Assembly (NCBI RefSeq): GCF_050937815.1
Contig: NZ_JACDIJ010000011.1
Coordinates: 24,817-88,816 of the forward strand
DNA: 64,000 bases
Origin: Treponema_C sp050937815
Lineage (GTDB): Bacteria > Spirochaetota > Spirochaetia > Treponematales > Treponemataceae
Reading direction: 5' to 3'
The position numbers and the translations under genes are program-made. Below the pieces are notes generated by a model. The model had not been told where the DNA came from. It was given only the letters and a program-made list of their open reading frames with translations, and did no database searches. Positions 42,341-50,219 of this stretch are shown here, piece after piece. Within the stretch, counting starts at the first letter, position 1. Every line of letters begins with the position of its first letter.

Positions 42341-43999
42341 TCAGTGAAATTTATGCATATAGTGCCGGAGTGTTGCCGAATCGATTAACGAGGGAACAAC
42401 ACCCGTCCTTGTTATGGAAAATCCTGCCGCACATACGGCATATAATAAAGCATCGGACAGTTCTTTGTCTTCCAATAAACAAACGGCTAATGCAGATATA
42501 AAAGCATCGGCAGCTCCGGTTGTATCAACCGCCGTAAAAGGAGCGGCAGGGACATATAGTTCATGATCCCTTTGACACATATAACATCCTTCACTGTCAA
42601 GCGTTACTATAATAGTTTTGACTCCTCTTTCCAAAAACCATGCTGCCTTTTCTTTTATAGTTCCTACGATAGGACACAAAAGGTCCAGTTCTTTACGGTT
42701 TGGAATAAAATAGTCTATTCCGCTTAAAAGCGTTTCATCAATTTGTGCAATAGCGGACGGTTTTAACATAATTTTAACTTTATTTTTTTGTGCAATTTCG
42801 ATGACTTTTTTTACCGCCGGCATAGGGATTTCTGTTTGTAAAAGACAAAATGCGGCATCCGTAAACAATTTTTCATTTTGCGAAACCGTATCCGCACAAA
42901 CGGATAGATTTGCTCCTCCATAGAGCACAATACCGCTTTCGCCGTCCGCTTGAACATGAATATAAGCTTTACCCGTAGGTTTTTCACAATCAATGAGTAC
43001 AGCAGATGTATCCACCGTATTTTCGTGCAAAACGTTCAAAATTACATTACCATCAAAATCCCTGCCTATACCGCCGATTAAAGAAACCTTCGCTCCAAGT
43101 TTTGCTGCGCCGACAGCTTGATTTATCCCTTTACCTCCCGGTATCATTGAAACACTGTTTGCAGGAACGCTTTCACCTGTTTGCGGATGATTTTTTACTG
43201 AAAGCAATATATCCATATTTATACTTCCAATAACAATAATACGTTTTGAACGGAACCTGGAGGGGAAATCCATACTCTTGGTATTTTTACAAATAAATTC
43301 TTCACTATAGGAAGGCTTTTTAAGCTTATTTTTTTCAATTCTTTGTATCAAACAATTACAAACATATTTTCCAAAATTGTATAAAGATAAGGAAATAACC
43401 GATAGCGGCGGAAACGGCTTTATATTCATTTCATCATCAATACATAACACAGAAATATCACGCGGTATACAAAATTTATGAACTTGGGTATATTCATATA
43501 CCCATAATGCTTTATCCCACCCACAGCATATAATTGCCGAACAATGATGAACGGATAGTGCTTCTTGTAAATCTTTTGATTCAATGAATGCACTATGATG
43601 ATCGAACAAACAACGTTCCACCCCTTGCCGTATTTTTTGCTCCCAAAATTCAGTTTTATCACATAAGCAGTATATTTTTCTATGACCCAATTTGATAAGT
43701 TCTTTTGCAGCTGCATAACCGGCCTTTGTATAATCGTACACAATACCGAATTCCGATTTTTCAGCATTCAACATAACAAAAGGAATTTTGTTTTGAGTTA
43801 ACAAAAAAATACTTTGCATATTTTTTTCATCAACAGGTTCCCACAAAAGAGCATCCGGATTATTTTTACACAAAGCTGCAATATTCTTTCTTTCGTTACC
43901 GGCGGAAGAGGAAAAGCAAATCTGCACTTGATATCCTTGTTTTTCGGCTTCCGTTAAAAAACCGTATTGAAAGGAATCATGCTTTCTAATACCGGACAA
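42341..43999 (-). CDS. PBP-like sensor fused to ribokinase (downstream part of an interrupted LacI-kinase fusion)
   Basis: The first ~245 residues are a LacI-type sugar-binding sensor (FGIVYDYTKAGYAAAKELI, LGHRKIYCL, CIPRDISVLCIDDE). From about 253 a complete PfkB kinase follows: VIGSINMDILLSVKNHP, MIPGGKGINQAVGAAKLGA and the catalytic DTTGAADAF. Its HTH lies in the preceding frame (43986-44213); the frames meet at an A10 tract (44034-44043) and joining needs one A fewer. Rejoined, the protein is about 623 residues. The listed TTG start is only the first available; independent translation is doubtful. Confidence 0.8.
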   Translation of the reverse strand: MSGIRKHDSFQYGFLTEAEKQGYQVQICFSSSAGNERKNIAALCKNNPDALLWEPVDEKNMQSIFLLTQNKIPFVMLNAEKSEFGIVYDYTKAGYAAAKELIKLGHRKIYCLCDKTEFWEQKIRQGVERCLFDHHSAFIESKDLQEALSVHHCSAIICCGWDKALWVYEYTQVHKFCIPRDISVLCIDDEMNIKPFPPLSVISLSLYNFGKYVCNCLIQRIEKNKLKKPSYSEEFICKNTKSMDFPSRFRSKRIIVIGSINMDILLSVKNHPQTGESVPANSVSMIPGGKGINQAVGAAKLGAKVSLIGGIGRDFDGNVILNVLHENTVDTSAVLIDCEKPTGKAYIHVQADGESGIVLYGGANLSVCADTVSQNEKLFTDAAFCLLQTEIPMPAVKKVIEIAQKNKVKIMLKPSAIAQIDETLLSGIDYFIPNRKELDLLCPIVGTIKEKAAWFLERGVKTIIVTLDSEGCYMCQRDHELYVPAAPFTAVDTTGAADAFISALAVCLLEDKELSDALLYAVCAAGFSITRTGVVPSLIDSATLRHYMHKFH

Positions 44000-44213
44000 A
44001 AAGAGTCCTAATAAAAAAGTTTTTGAATTCGTATTTTTTTTTTATAAAATCATAGGGTTTATAACGGTAATCTTTAACGATTTTAAGTACACGTTCACGC
44101 GTTTCCGTTTTTATACCGTTATCCTTTCCGTTAATTATCTTTGAAACAGTTGAAATTGAAACACCTGCAAGTTCGGCTATATCGTTAATTGTCAAACAAA
44201 ACCTCTTCGGCAC
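43986..44213 (-). CDS. LacI-type HTH, N-terminal part of the interrupted LacI-ribokinase fusion
   Basis: A 75-residue frame with a full LacI helix-turn-helix (LTINDIAELAGVSISTVSKI) and hinge-helix region YRYKPYDFIKKK, ending in unrelated residues after an A10 run. Removing one A from the run leads into TNSKTFLLGLFLSGIRKH, which continues as a normal LacI sensor domain. The start overlaps the end of ribokinase by 29 bases, implying translational coupling. It may be a frameshifted pseudogene, a phase-variable gene or a product of transcriptional slippage. Confidence 0.75.
   Translation of the reverse strand: MPKRFCLTINDIAELAGVSISTVSKIINGKDNGIKTETRERVLKIVKDYRYKPYDFIKKKYEFKNFFIRTLFVRY
44034..44043 (-). 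other. A10 homopolymer at the frame junction of the LacI-ribokinase fusion
   Basis: Ten consecutive A on the coding (minus) strand, reading ATA AAA AAA AAA TAC in the HTH frame. Nine A would put the HTH and kinase frames in register. Such runs slip easily during replication or transcription. Confidence 0.85.
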
Positions 44214-45090
44214 TCGGAATCGATGTTTGCGCCCCCCGCCGTGTAACGACGATTGTAGCTACCTCATTTGCATAGCGCACAGCCTGCACTAACGAAAAAC
44301 CGGAAGCAAGGCGTACCGCCAATGCCGCCGTAAAGGCATCTCCCGCAGCAGTGGTATCGACAACCGGCACGGAACGCACCGAAAGCAAGTGTTTTCCTTC
44401 TTTTTCGGAGTTTATATACGCACCTTTTGGGCCGAGAGTAATGAGCACATTTTGTATTCCCTTCGCACGCAGTTTATCCGATGCTTCTTCACAGCCTTTT
44501 ACTTGTTCGCCTAAAAGTTGGGCAGCTTCATTTTCGTTTGGTTTTATAATGTCGATATAAGAGTATAATTCCTCAGGGAATTGTTGCGGTACGGGTGCGG
44601 GATCCAGGATAACGGTTTTTCCCAATTCTCTTGCACGTTTTGCGGCATAAACAACGGTTTTTAGAGGGATTTCCAACTGGCATAACAAAATGTCGCAATC
44701 TCTTATCAAACAATCATGAGCCGCAATATCCCGTTCCGTTACAGTTGCGTTTGCGCCGGGAATAACGATAATACTGTTATCTCCTTCATCATTTACGGTT
44801 ATCCAAGCCAAACCGGTTGATTTATCTTTGCGAACCAAAAGATGTGATGTATCGACTCCGGCGGAGGAAAGACTTTGTTTTTCGATATCGGCATATGAAT
44901 CGGACCCGACAGCCCCGAACATTGTTACATGTGCCCCCAAGCGGCCGGCGGCATAGGCTTGATTGGCCCCCTTTCCTCCCGGTACCAATTCCATATTACC
45001 GGCTAAAATCGTTTCCCCGGCGACAGGCATGTGAGGCACGTTTACCACCATGTCTACATTCAAACTTCCGATAACAAGTATTTTTTTCAT
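44185..45090 (-). CDS. rbsK: Ribokinase
   Basis: A 301-residue PfkB-family kinase with ribokinase motifs: VIGSLNVDMVVNVPHMP at the N-terminus, PGGKGANQAYAAGRLGA and catalytic Asp in DTTAAGDAFTAAL. It phosphorylates D-ribose at O5. The gene follows the nucleoside hydrolase by 26 bases, so ribose freed from nucleosides is the likely substrate. Its 3' end overlaps the LacI HTH gene. Confidence 0.93.
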   Translation of the reverse strand: MKKILVIGSLNVDMVVNVPHMPVAGETILAGNMELVPGGKGANQAYAAGRLGAHVTMFGAVGSDSYADIEKQSLSSAGVDTSHLLVRKDKSTGLAWITVNDEGDNSIIVIPGANATVTERDIAAHDCLIRDCDILLCQLEIPLKTVVYAAKRARELGKTVILDPAPVPQQFPEELYSYIDIIKPNENEAAQLLGEQVKGCEEASDKLRAKGIQNVLITLGPKGAYINSEKEGKHLLSVRSVPVVDTTAAGDAFTAALAVRLASGFSLVQAVRYANEVATIVVTRRGAQTSIPSAEEVLFDN

Positions 45091-45116
45091 TATGTATCCT
45101 CCGTTCTAAAAGCTCC

Positions 45117-46034
45117 TCAATCGCACTTCGACAAAGATTCCGTAAACCACAACCGGAAAGCCGGAACATCCACATCGATAAACACGGTTGTATTTGCTTT
45201 TTTTTGTAAAAAACCGTTCATATCGACAACGGAACAGCCCGCAGTTAAAGTTCCCGACAATTCAATATCGGCAAACACTTGGGCGCTTGTAAAAAGTTCG
45301 GGCTTTAAAATATAGGCGACGGCACAGGAATCATACATGCGCAAGCCTGACGTGAAGGTTCCGCTCCGGTATTTTTTTAATAGGGCATACAACATAGTGC
45401 CGGTTTTTCCAAAACTCCGAATCTTTTCTATATCGGCTCCCGGAATACTTGCTTTTCGCCCGATATCCAAGTCGGCCATCACAAGGGGAACACCTGAATC
45501 GAATACCATTTTTGCCGCATGAGGGTCGGTTGCAAAATTGAATTCCGACATAACTCCTTTGTTCCCGCGTGTTAAAGAACCGCCCATAATAACAAGACGC
45601 GAAATGTGCGGCTTTACTTCGGGGTACATTGCAAACAAAAGGGCTATATTTGTCAACGGACCGATAGCAGCAAGGGTAATTTTTTCCTCAGCCATTATCA
45701 CTTGACGCATTTTTTCAACCGCGTGTTCGGTGCAAAAAAGCGACATATCCGGTTCTGGAAAGTCAAAACCGGCCAAACCGCTTTGTCCGTGAACATGGGA
45801 AGCGTCTATAAATTTTTCTATAAGAGGCCGTTCGGCGCCGCGCGCTACGGGTATTTTTTTATTCCAAAAGGTGAGCAGCTTCAGAGCATTTGCGGTTACC
45901 TTTTCCAGCGAAACGTTGCCGGCGACAGTTGTAATTAATTTAACATCAAGTTTATCGCTGAACAAAGCAATCGCCAAAGCTACGGCATCGTCTATACCCG
46001 GATCCGTGTCTATAATGATTTTTTCTTTATTCAT
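45117..46034 (-). CDS. Inosine-uridine-type nucleoside hydrolase
   Basis: A 305-residue nucleoside N-ribohydrolase. The hallmark IDTDPGIDDAVALAIAL lies at residues 8-24 and supplies the Ca2+-binding aspartates; ATDPHAAKMVF and LRMYDSCAVAYIL are further family blocks. It cleaves ribonucleosides to base and ribose. It overlaps the upstream lacI by 4 bases (ATGA), so the two are translationally coupled. Together with ribokinase it feeds the pentose phosphate pathway. The exact base preference cannot be called. Confidence 0.93.
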   Translation of the reverse strand: MNKEKIIIDTDPGIDDAVALAIALFSDKLDVKLITTVAGNVSLEKVTANALKLLTFWNKKIPVARGAERPLIEKFIDASHVHGQSGLAGFDFPEPDMSLFCTEHAVEKMRQVIMAEEKITLAAIGPLTNIALLFAMYPEVKPHISRLVIMGGSLTRGNKGVMSEFNFATDPHAAKMVFDSGVPLVMADLDIGRKASIPGADIEKIRSFGKTGTMLYALLKKYRSGTFTSGLRMYDSCAVAYILKPELFTSAQVFADIELSGTLTAGCSVVDMNGFLQKKANTTVFIDVDVPAFRLWFTESLSKCD

Positions 46035-47053
46035 AATTGCTCCTGCGACAATAAAAGACTGCGAGTAGTTTCTCTTTCAACAAGCGACACCGGTAACTTT
46101 ATAACGGCACGGGTTTGTTGTTCATCGATAAGATTCACCGTTGCAGACACAATAGTACGTCCCATTTTTACAACGTCTTGTTTATATGTTGTAAGAGCAG
46201 GATTTACATACGAACCGATATTGATACCGTCAAAACCGATAATTTGTATTTTTTCGGGAACTTTTATTCCGTTTTCAATAACAGCGCGTAGAGCACCCAA
46301 TGCAATTGTATCGGTAACACAAAATATTCCGTCAATTGCAGGATTTGTTTGCAGCATATGACACACAAGTTTATAACCGCCTGAAAAAGATACATGGGTA
46401 AAAGACGTATATACGGATATTCCCAAAAAATGTGCATGCTTTTGTGCCGCACGAATTCTGTTTTCTGCCCCGTAAATATGGCGTTCATCGCCTATTAGCA
46501 AAATATTTCGTGCCCCTCTGTCATAAAGTGTTTGAACAGCATTTTTACCGCCGGCTTCATTATCGCTACAAATTAAGCACTTTTGCTTTATGGAAATATT
46601 TTTAATATTCCTGTCTACAAGAATAACCGGAATCTGAGCTTGTTCAAGAGCGGAAGAAAGTTTGCCGCCGGCAGCAGCTATAATTACAGCCGCAACTTGA
46701 TTATCCAACAGTGAGTTTATATAAAATTCTTCCGTTTCGACATTTTCATCGGTGTTGCATAAAAACAACGCATATCCTTCCGAACGCAGGCCGGTTTCAA
46801 CTTCTTTTACAAGCATTGAAAAATATTCATTTGAGATATCGGGAATAATAAATCCTACAAAGTTTGAATTACGGGTACGTAAATTTCGTGCAATGCGGTT
46901 TCGCCTATATCCGAGCGTATTTACCGCCTCCATAATTTTTTTATGTGTTGCCGGCGCAACATATCCGGACTTATTGAGAGCACGGGATACGGTTGATTGA
47001 GCGACACCGACAACCCGTGCAATTTCCGCGATACAAAGCTTTTCCATACGCAC
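46031..47053 (-). CDS. LacI-family regulator, probable allose operon repressor
   Basis: A 340-residue LacI protein with HTH IAEIARVVGVAQSTVSRALN near the N-terminus and a full sensor domain. It lies in the allose operon between alsK and the nucleoside hydrolase. The perfect 32-bp palindrome at the alsB promoter (52823-52854) is its likely site. In E. coli the als genes are controlled by an RpiR-family protein instead. The start is GTG 47053 or ATG 47047; a palindrome AGTGTACACT (47055-47064) abuts it. Confidence 0.88.
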   Translation of the reverse strand: MRMEKLCIAEIARVVGVAQSTVSRALNKSGYVAPATHKKIMEAVNTLGYRRNRIARNLRTRNSNFVGFIIPDISNEYFSMLVKEVETGLRSEGYALFLCNTDENVETEEFYINSLLDNQVAAVIIAAAGGKLSSALEQAQIPVILVDRNIKNISIKQKCLICSDNEAGGKNAVQTLYDRGARNILLIGDERHIYGAENRIRAAQKHAHFLGISVYTSFTHVSFSGGYKLVCHMLQTNPAIDGIFCVTDTIALGALRAVIENGIKVPEKIQIIGFDGINIGSYVNPALTTYKQDVVKMGRTIVSATVNLIDEQQTRAVIKLPVSLVERETTRSLLLSQEQL

Positions 47054-47076
47054 AAGTGTACACTATCACCGCTGCG

Positions 47077-47976
47077 TTACGCAAGTCTATCAAAGGCACT
47101 GTATGCCGCACCTAAAACACCTGCATTATTTGTGTCTTCCGAAAAATAGAAAGATGCACTTTGCTGCGGATACGGATACCGCAGCCTTTTTTTTACCTCA
47201 GATATTAATTTCTCTTTGGGAAACCCCTGCATAGATACAATACCTCCCCCAAAGACAACGGCAAAGGGATCAAAAATATTCATTTCCGCCGCAGCAGGAT
47301 ATGACAGTAATTCTATAAATTCATTTGCAAAAGTTTCATCTTTATGATATCTAAAAAAATCCTTTATTTCCGTTTTCGGATATTTTTTCTTTATCTGTTC
47401 TACCAGGTATTTTCCTGAAGCAATCGTTTCCACACAACCCGTATTTCCGCAGGAACATAATTCATTATTCATGTAAAGAGGAATGTGCCCCAGTTCACCG
47501 GCAGCACCGTTAGCCCCGCAAAAGAATTTCTTATGTATATAAATTGAATTTCCAAATCCCGTACCTATATAAAATCCCAATACAGGGCTCAATTCTTTTA
47601 ATCCCAGTTTTTCTATATCATAGCGAAGTAAAAGATTTACGTCTTTTTCAAGGAACACGGGTATATTAAAGCGTTCTTCAGCAAGTTTTACCATTTCTAT
47701 ACGGTCAAGCCCTGAGATATTCGGCGTTTGAAGGATAACCAGTTTATCTTTTGAAATTATTGAAGGGAACCCGAAACACATAGCTGAAACAGATTCTTTT
47801 CCTTGGCATAAAAAATCGTCAACTAAATTTAAAAAATTACTGACGGTGTTATCTTGATCCGCAAAAATTGCAGTTGAAATTGTTAAATCGCGGCATATAG
47901 ATAAATCGGAAGCTACAATACCCATCCGAGTATTCGTTCCTCCGACATCAATACCCAGAATATATTCTAAAGACAT
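47077..47976 (-). CDS. alsK: D-allose kinase (ROK family)
   Basis: About 299 residues. The ROK motifs are LGIDVGGTNTRMG (ATP phosphate), GELGHIPL and the zinc signature CSCGNTGCVE. GFPSIISKDKLVILQTPN and LEKDVNLLLRYD closely follow E. coli AlsK. It phosphorylates D-allose at C6. ATG 47976 overlaps the cupin isomerase stop codon by one base (TAATG), giving translational coupling. Other ROK sugar kinases look similar, but alsE and alsB in the same operon support allose. Confidence 0.88.
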   Translation of the reverse strand: MSLEYILGIDVGGTNTRMGIVASDLSICRDLTISTAIFADQDNTVSNFLNLVDDFLCQGKESVSAMCFGFPSIISKDKLVILQTPNISGLDRIEMVKLAEERFNIPVFLEKDVNLLLRYDIEKLGLKELSPVLGFYIGTGFGNSIYIHKKFFCGANGAAGELGHIPLYMNNELCSCGNTGCVETIASGKYLVEQIKKKYPKTEIKDFFRYHKDETFANEFIELLSYPAAAEMNIFDPFAVVFGGGIVSMQGFPKEKLISEVKKRLRYPYPQQSASFYFSEDTNNAGVLGAAYSAFDRLA

Positions 47977-48527
47977 TATAAGGTGCCCCGCAAACAATAT
48001 GCATCATCTTCTTCATATACACGATATAAAAAAGGGATTCTTTCCAATGCAGAGTAATCATATCCCGACTGTGCAGGCCAAACACTGTAAAAGAAAAGAC
48101 TTTCATCTACACAAACATTCACTGTTCGATGATTCCAGCCGCCGGGAATATAAACCGCTTTTCCCGGTACTAATTCTTCATATTTAAACTCGGAATCATG
48201 TTGCATTAAAACAAGACCCTTACCGCTTATTCCTAAATATATTTCCGCACACTCTTTACATATGTGCCCGTGCCCGCGCGTCATAAAAAATTCACCGGCA
48301 CACAGCCCCGGTAAGATTTCCGTAGTACACTGTAAAAGTTCTCCGGCTTTTTCATCCACCGAACGTTTAAAAACACGATAAACAACTTTGTCGGACATCG
48401 CTAAAGCCGAATTTTTATCTGCAAAAGAATCCGCCATTTCTCCCAATGTAACGACAGACTCCGCATTTGCTTTATCGAGTTTTTTTGTATCCTTGTCAAT
48501 ATAGGTATAAAAAGGTTCTACAGTCAT
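47976..48527 (-). CDS. Cupin-type phosphohexose isomerase, candidate allose-6-phosphate isomerase
   Basis: A 183-residue protein of the archaeal-type cupin phosphoglucose isomerase family (Pfam GPI). FFMTRGHGHI, AEIYLGISGKGLVLMQ and YIPGGWNHRTVN supply the expected metal ligands His86, His88, Glu95 and His133, with the same spacing as in the Pyrococcus enzyme. The family interconverts glucose 6-phosphate and fructose 6-phosphate. Here it lies between alsE and alsK, where an aldose-ketose isomerase for allose 6-phosphate is needed and no rpiB is seen. That role is inferred from context. Confidence 0.85.
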   Translation of the reverse strand: MTVEPFYTYIDKDTKKLDKANAESVVTLGEMADSFADKNSALAMSDKVVYRVFKRSVDEKAGELLQCTTEILPGLCAGEFFMTRGHGHICKECAEIYLGISGKGLVLMQHDSEFKYEELVPGKAVYIPGGWNHRTVNVCVDESLFFYSVWPAQSGYDYSALERIPFLYRVYEEDDAYCLRGTL

Positions 48528-48559
48528 ATTTTCTCCTTATTTAAAAATCGGATTATAAG

Positions 48560-49231
48560 TTATAAAACAGCTTCATTAAATAAAAACAGCATTTTTTCCC
48601 ATGCCGTTTTTATGTCGGGATCAAGGCCGAATAGACCGGAAGTACCGACAACAAAAATCTCGCCGCCGGCTTTTACAAGATCGGCGAATGTACGGCGGTT
48701 GCAGGAACCGTCAATCTCTACTGCATATCCGTAGCCGTTTTTTTCACGTATCTCACGGATATTTTCAATTTTTTTCAACATTTGTGCAATAAACGGTTGC
48801 CCTGCAAATCCGGGATCAACGGTCATTACGGTAATTTTATCTGCAAATTCAAGATAGTACTCGGCATGTTGAACGGAAACTTCAGGATTAAAGACAAGCC
48901 CGACTTTTATATTTCGTTTTTTAAGTTCGTCAATCAAACGAAATGCTTTGGCACCTATAGTTTCAGGATGTAAAGATATAAAATCACTGCCGGCATTAAT
49001 ACAGGCATTCATAATTTCTTGCGGATTTTGTACCATCAAATGTGAATCGATAGGCTTAGCACTCAATTTTTTTAATTCGGAAATAAAAAAAGGAGAGAGC
49101 GTAATATTGGGGACAAAATGACCGTCCATAATATCTATATGGAAATAATCGGCAACAGTATTTAAAAAAAGTATTTGTTCCTTAAAGCGGGTTAAATCCA
49201 TACACATGAGTGAAGGTGAAAATTTATACAT
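48560..49231 (-). CDS. alsE: D-allulose-6-phosphate 3-epimerase
   Basis: A 223-residue member of the ribulose-phosphate 3-epimerase superfamily. SPSLMCMDLTRFKEQI, ADYFHIDIMDGHFVPN, SHLMVQNPQ and MTVDPGFAGQPFI include the metal-binding His and Asp residues. It matches E. coli AlsE more closely than Rpe, in particular MCMDL and the C-terminal VGTSGLF. It converts D-allulose 6-phosphate to D-fructose 6-phosphate, the last step of allose use. It lies 9 bases after alsC and 32 before the cupin gene. Confidence 0.92.
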   Translation of the reverse strand: MYKFSPSLMCMDLTRFKEQILFLNTVADYFHIDIMDGHFVPNITLSPFFISELKKLSAKPIDSHLMVQNPQEIMNACINAGSDFISLHPETIGAKAFRLIDELKKRNIKVGLVFNPEVSVQHAEYYLEFADKITVMTVDPGFAGQPFIAQMLKKIENIREIREKNGYGYAVEIDGSCNRRTFADLVKAGGEIFVVGTSGLFGLDPDIKTAWEKMLFLFNEAVL

Positions 49232-49240
49232 ACATTTCTC

Positions 49241-50185
49241 CTATTTCTTTTTTGAAACAAAATGATCCAAATACACTGAAATAATAATCAATGAACCCAT
49301 AACAATTTGTTGATAAAAGGTAGGGACATTTAATATATTCAAGCCATTATTAATTACTCCGATAATTAAACCTCCTATAACAACACCCCACACACGGCCT
49401 ATCCCTCCAAAAAAACTGGTTCCGCCGATTATCGTTGACGCAATGGCATATGTTTCAAAGCCTATACCGGCTTGCGGTTCGGCGGCACCCAATCTTGCAA
49501 TAGTTACAATTCCGGCAAGACCTGCGGCAAAACCGGATATGATAAAAGCTAAAAGCGTATGTTTTTTCACGGCAATTCCATTATACCATGCGGCATTTTT
49601 ATTACCTCCTATAGCGTACAGATTACGACCGGCCTTTGTCCGCTTTGTGAACCATGAGCACAAAGCCGCAAATGCAAGGGCTATAATTACGGGAACCGGA
49701 ATCCCCAGCAAAACACCGCTGACAGTTTGCATAAAAACCGGGGGGAAGCCGAAAACGGAACGCGCATTTGAAATAATAAGGGTAGCTCCCCTGAAAATAG
49801 CCTGTGTACCCAATGTTATAATAAACGGATGTAAACCGGTAGAATTAACCAATGCCCCGTTAAAAGCACCAAGTACAATTCCTAAAAACAATCCCGCCGC
49901 AATAGCGACAATTACAGGCATCCCCGCAGTTAATAATTTTGCAGACACAAGTCCCGTTAACGCCATGACAGCCCCGACAGAAAGATCTATTCCCGCTAAA
50001 AGGATAGCAAAAAATTCTCCTATTGCAATAAGAATAGTTATCGAACTTTGTAAAAAAATTTGAACGATATTTTCCGGAGTCAAAAAATATCCGTTGGAAA
50101 TAATACCGATAAAAAGTACAAGAAAGATTAAAATAGCAAGCGTTCCGAACTTTGACCAAAAATTTCTAAATGAATAAATCTTCAT
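49241..50185 (-). CDS. alsC: D-allose ABC transporter permease
   Basis: About 314 residues, a BPD_transp_2 permease with about eight to ten membrane helices. Landmarks are LAGIDLSVGAVMALTGL, GALVNSTGLHPFIITLGTQA and GGNKNAAWYNGIAV. ATG 50185 is used; the longer frame would overlap alsA by over 100 bases. AAAGGG precedes the ATG. It works with AlsA and AlsB, encoded directly upstream. Confidence 0.92.
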   Translation of the reverse strand: MKIYSFRNFWSKFGTLAILIFLVLFIGIISNGYFLTPENIVQIFLQSSITILIAIGEFFAILLAGIDLSVGAVMALTGLVSAKLLTAGMPVIVAIAAGLFLGIVLGAFNGALVNSTGLHPFIITLGTQAIFRGATLIISNARSVFGFPPVFMQTVSGVLLGIPVPVIIALAFAALCSWFTKRTKAGRNLYAIGGNKNAAWYNGIAVKKHTLLAFIISGFAAGLAGIVTIARLGAAEPQAGIGFETYAIASTIIGGTSFFGGIGRVWGVVIGGLIIGVINNGLNILNVPTFYQQIVMGSLIIISVYLDHFVSKKK

Positions 50186-50219
50186 ACCCTTTCCCTGTAA
50201 TTTATAATTCATATATGAT

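Noticed and set aside
47055..47064. AGTGTACACT palindrome as lacI operator
   Set aside because: Only 10 bp, differs from the 32-bp alsB operator, and lies within an operon rather than at a recognisable promoter.
49443..50063. 206-codon open frame antisense to alsC
   Set aside because: Mirror of a hydrophobic permease gene; gives a repetitive Pro/Ala/Thr-rich product with no motif.
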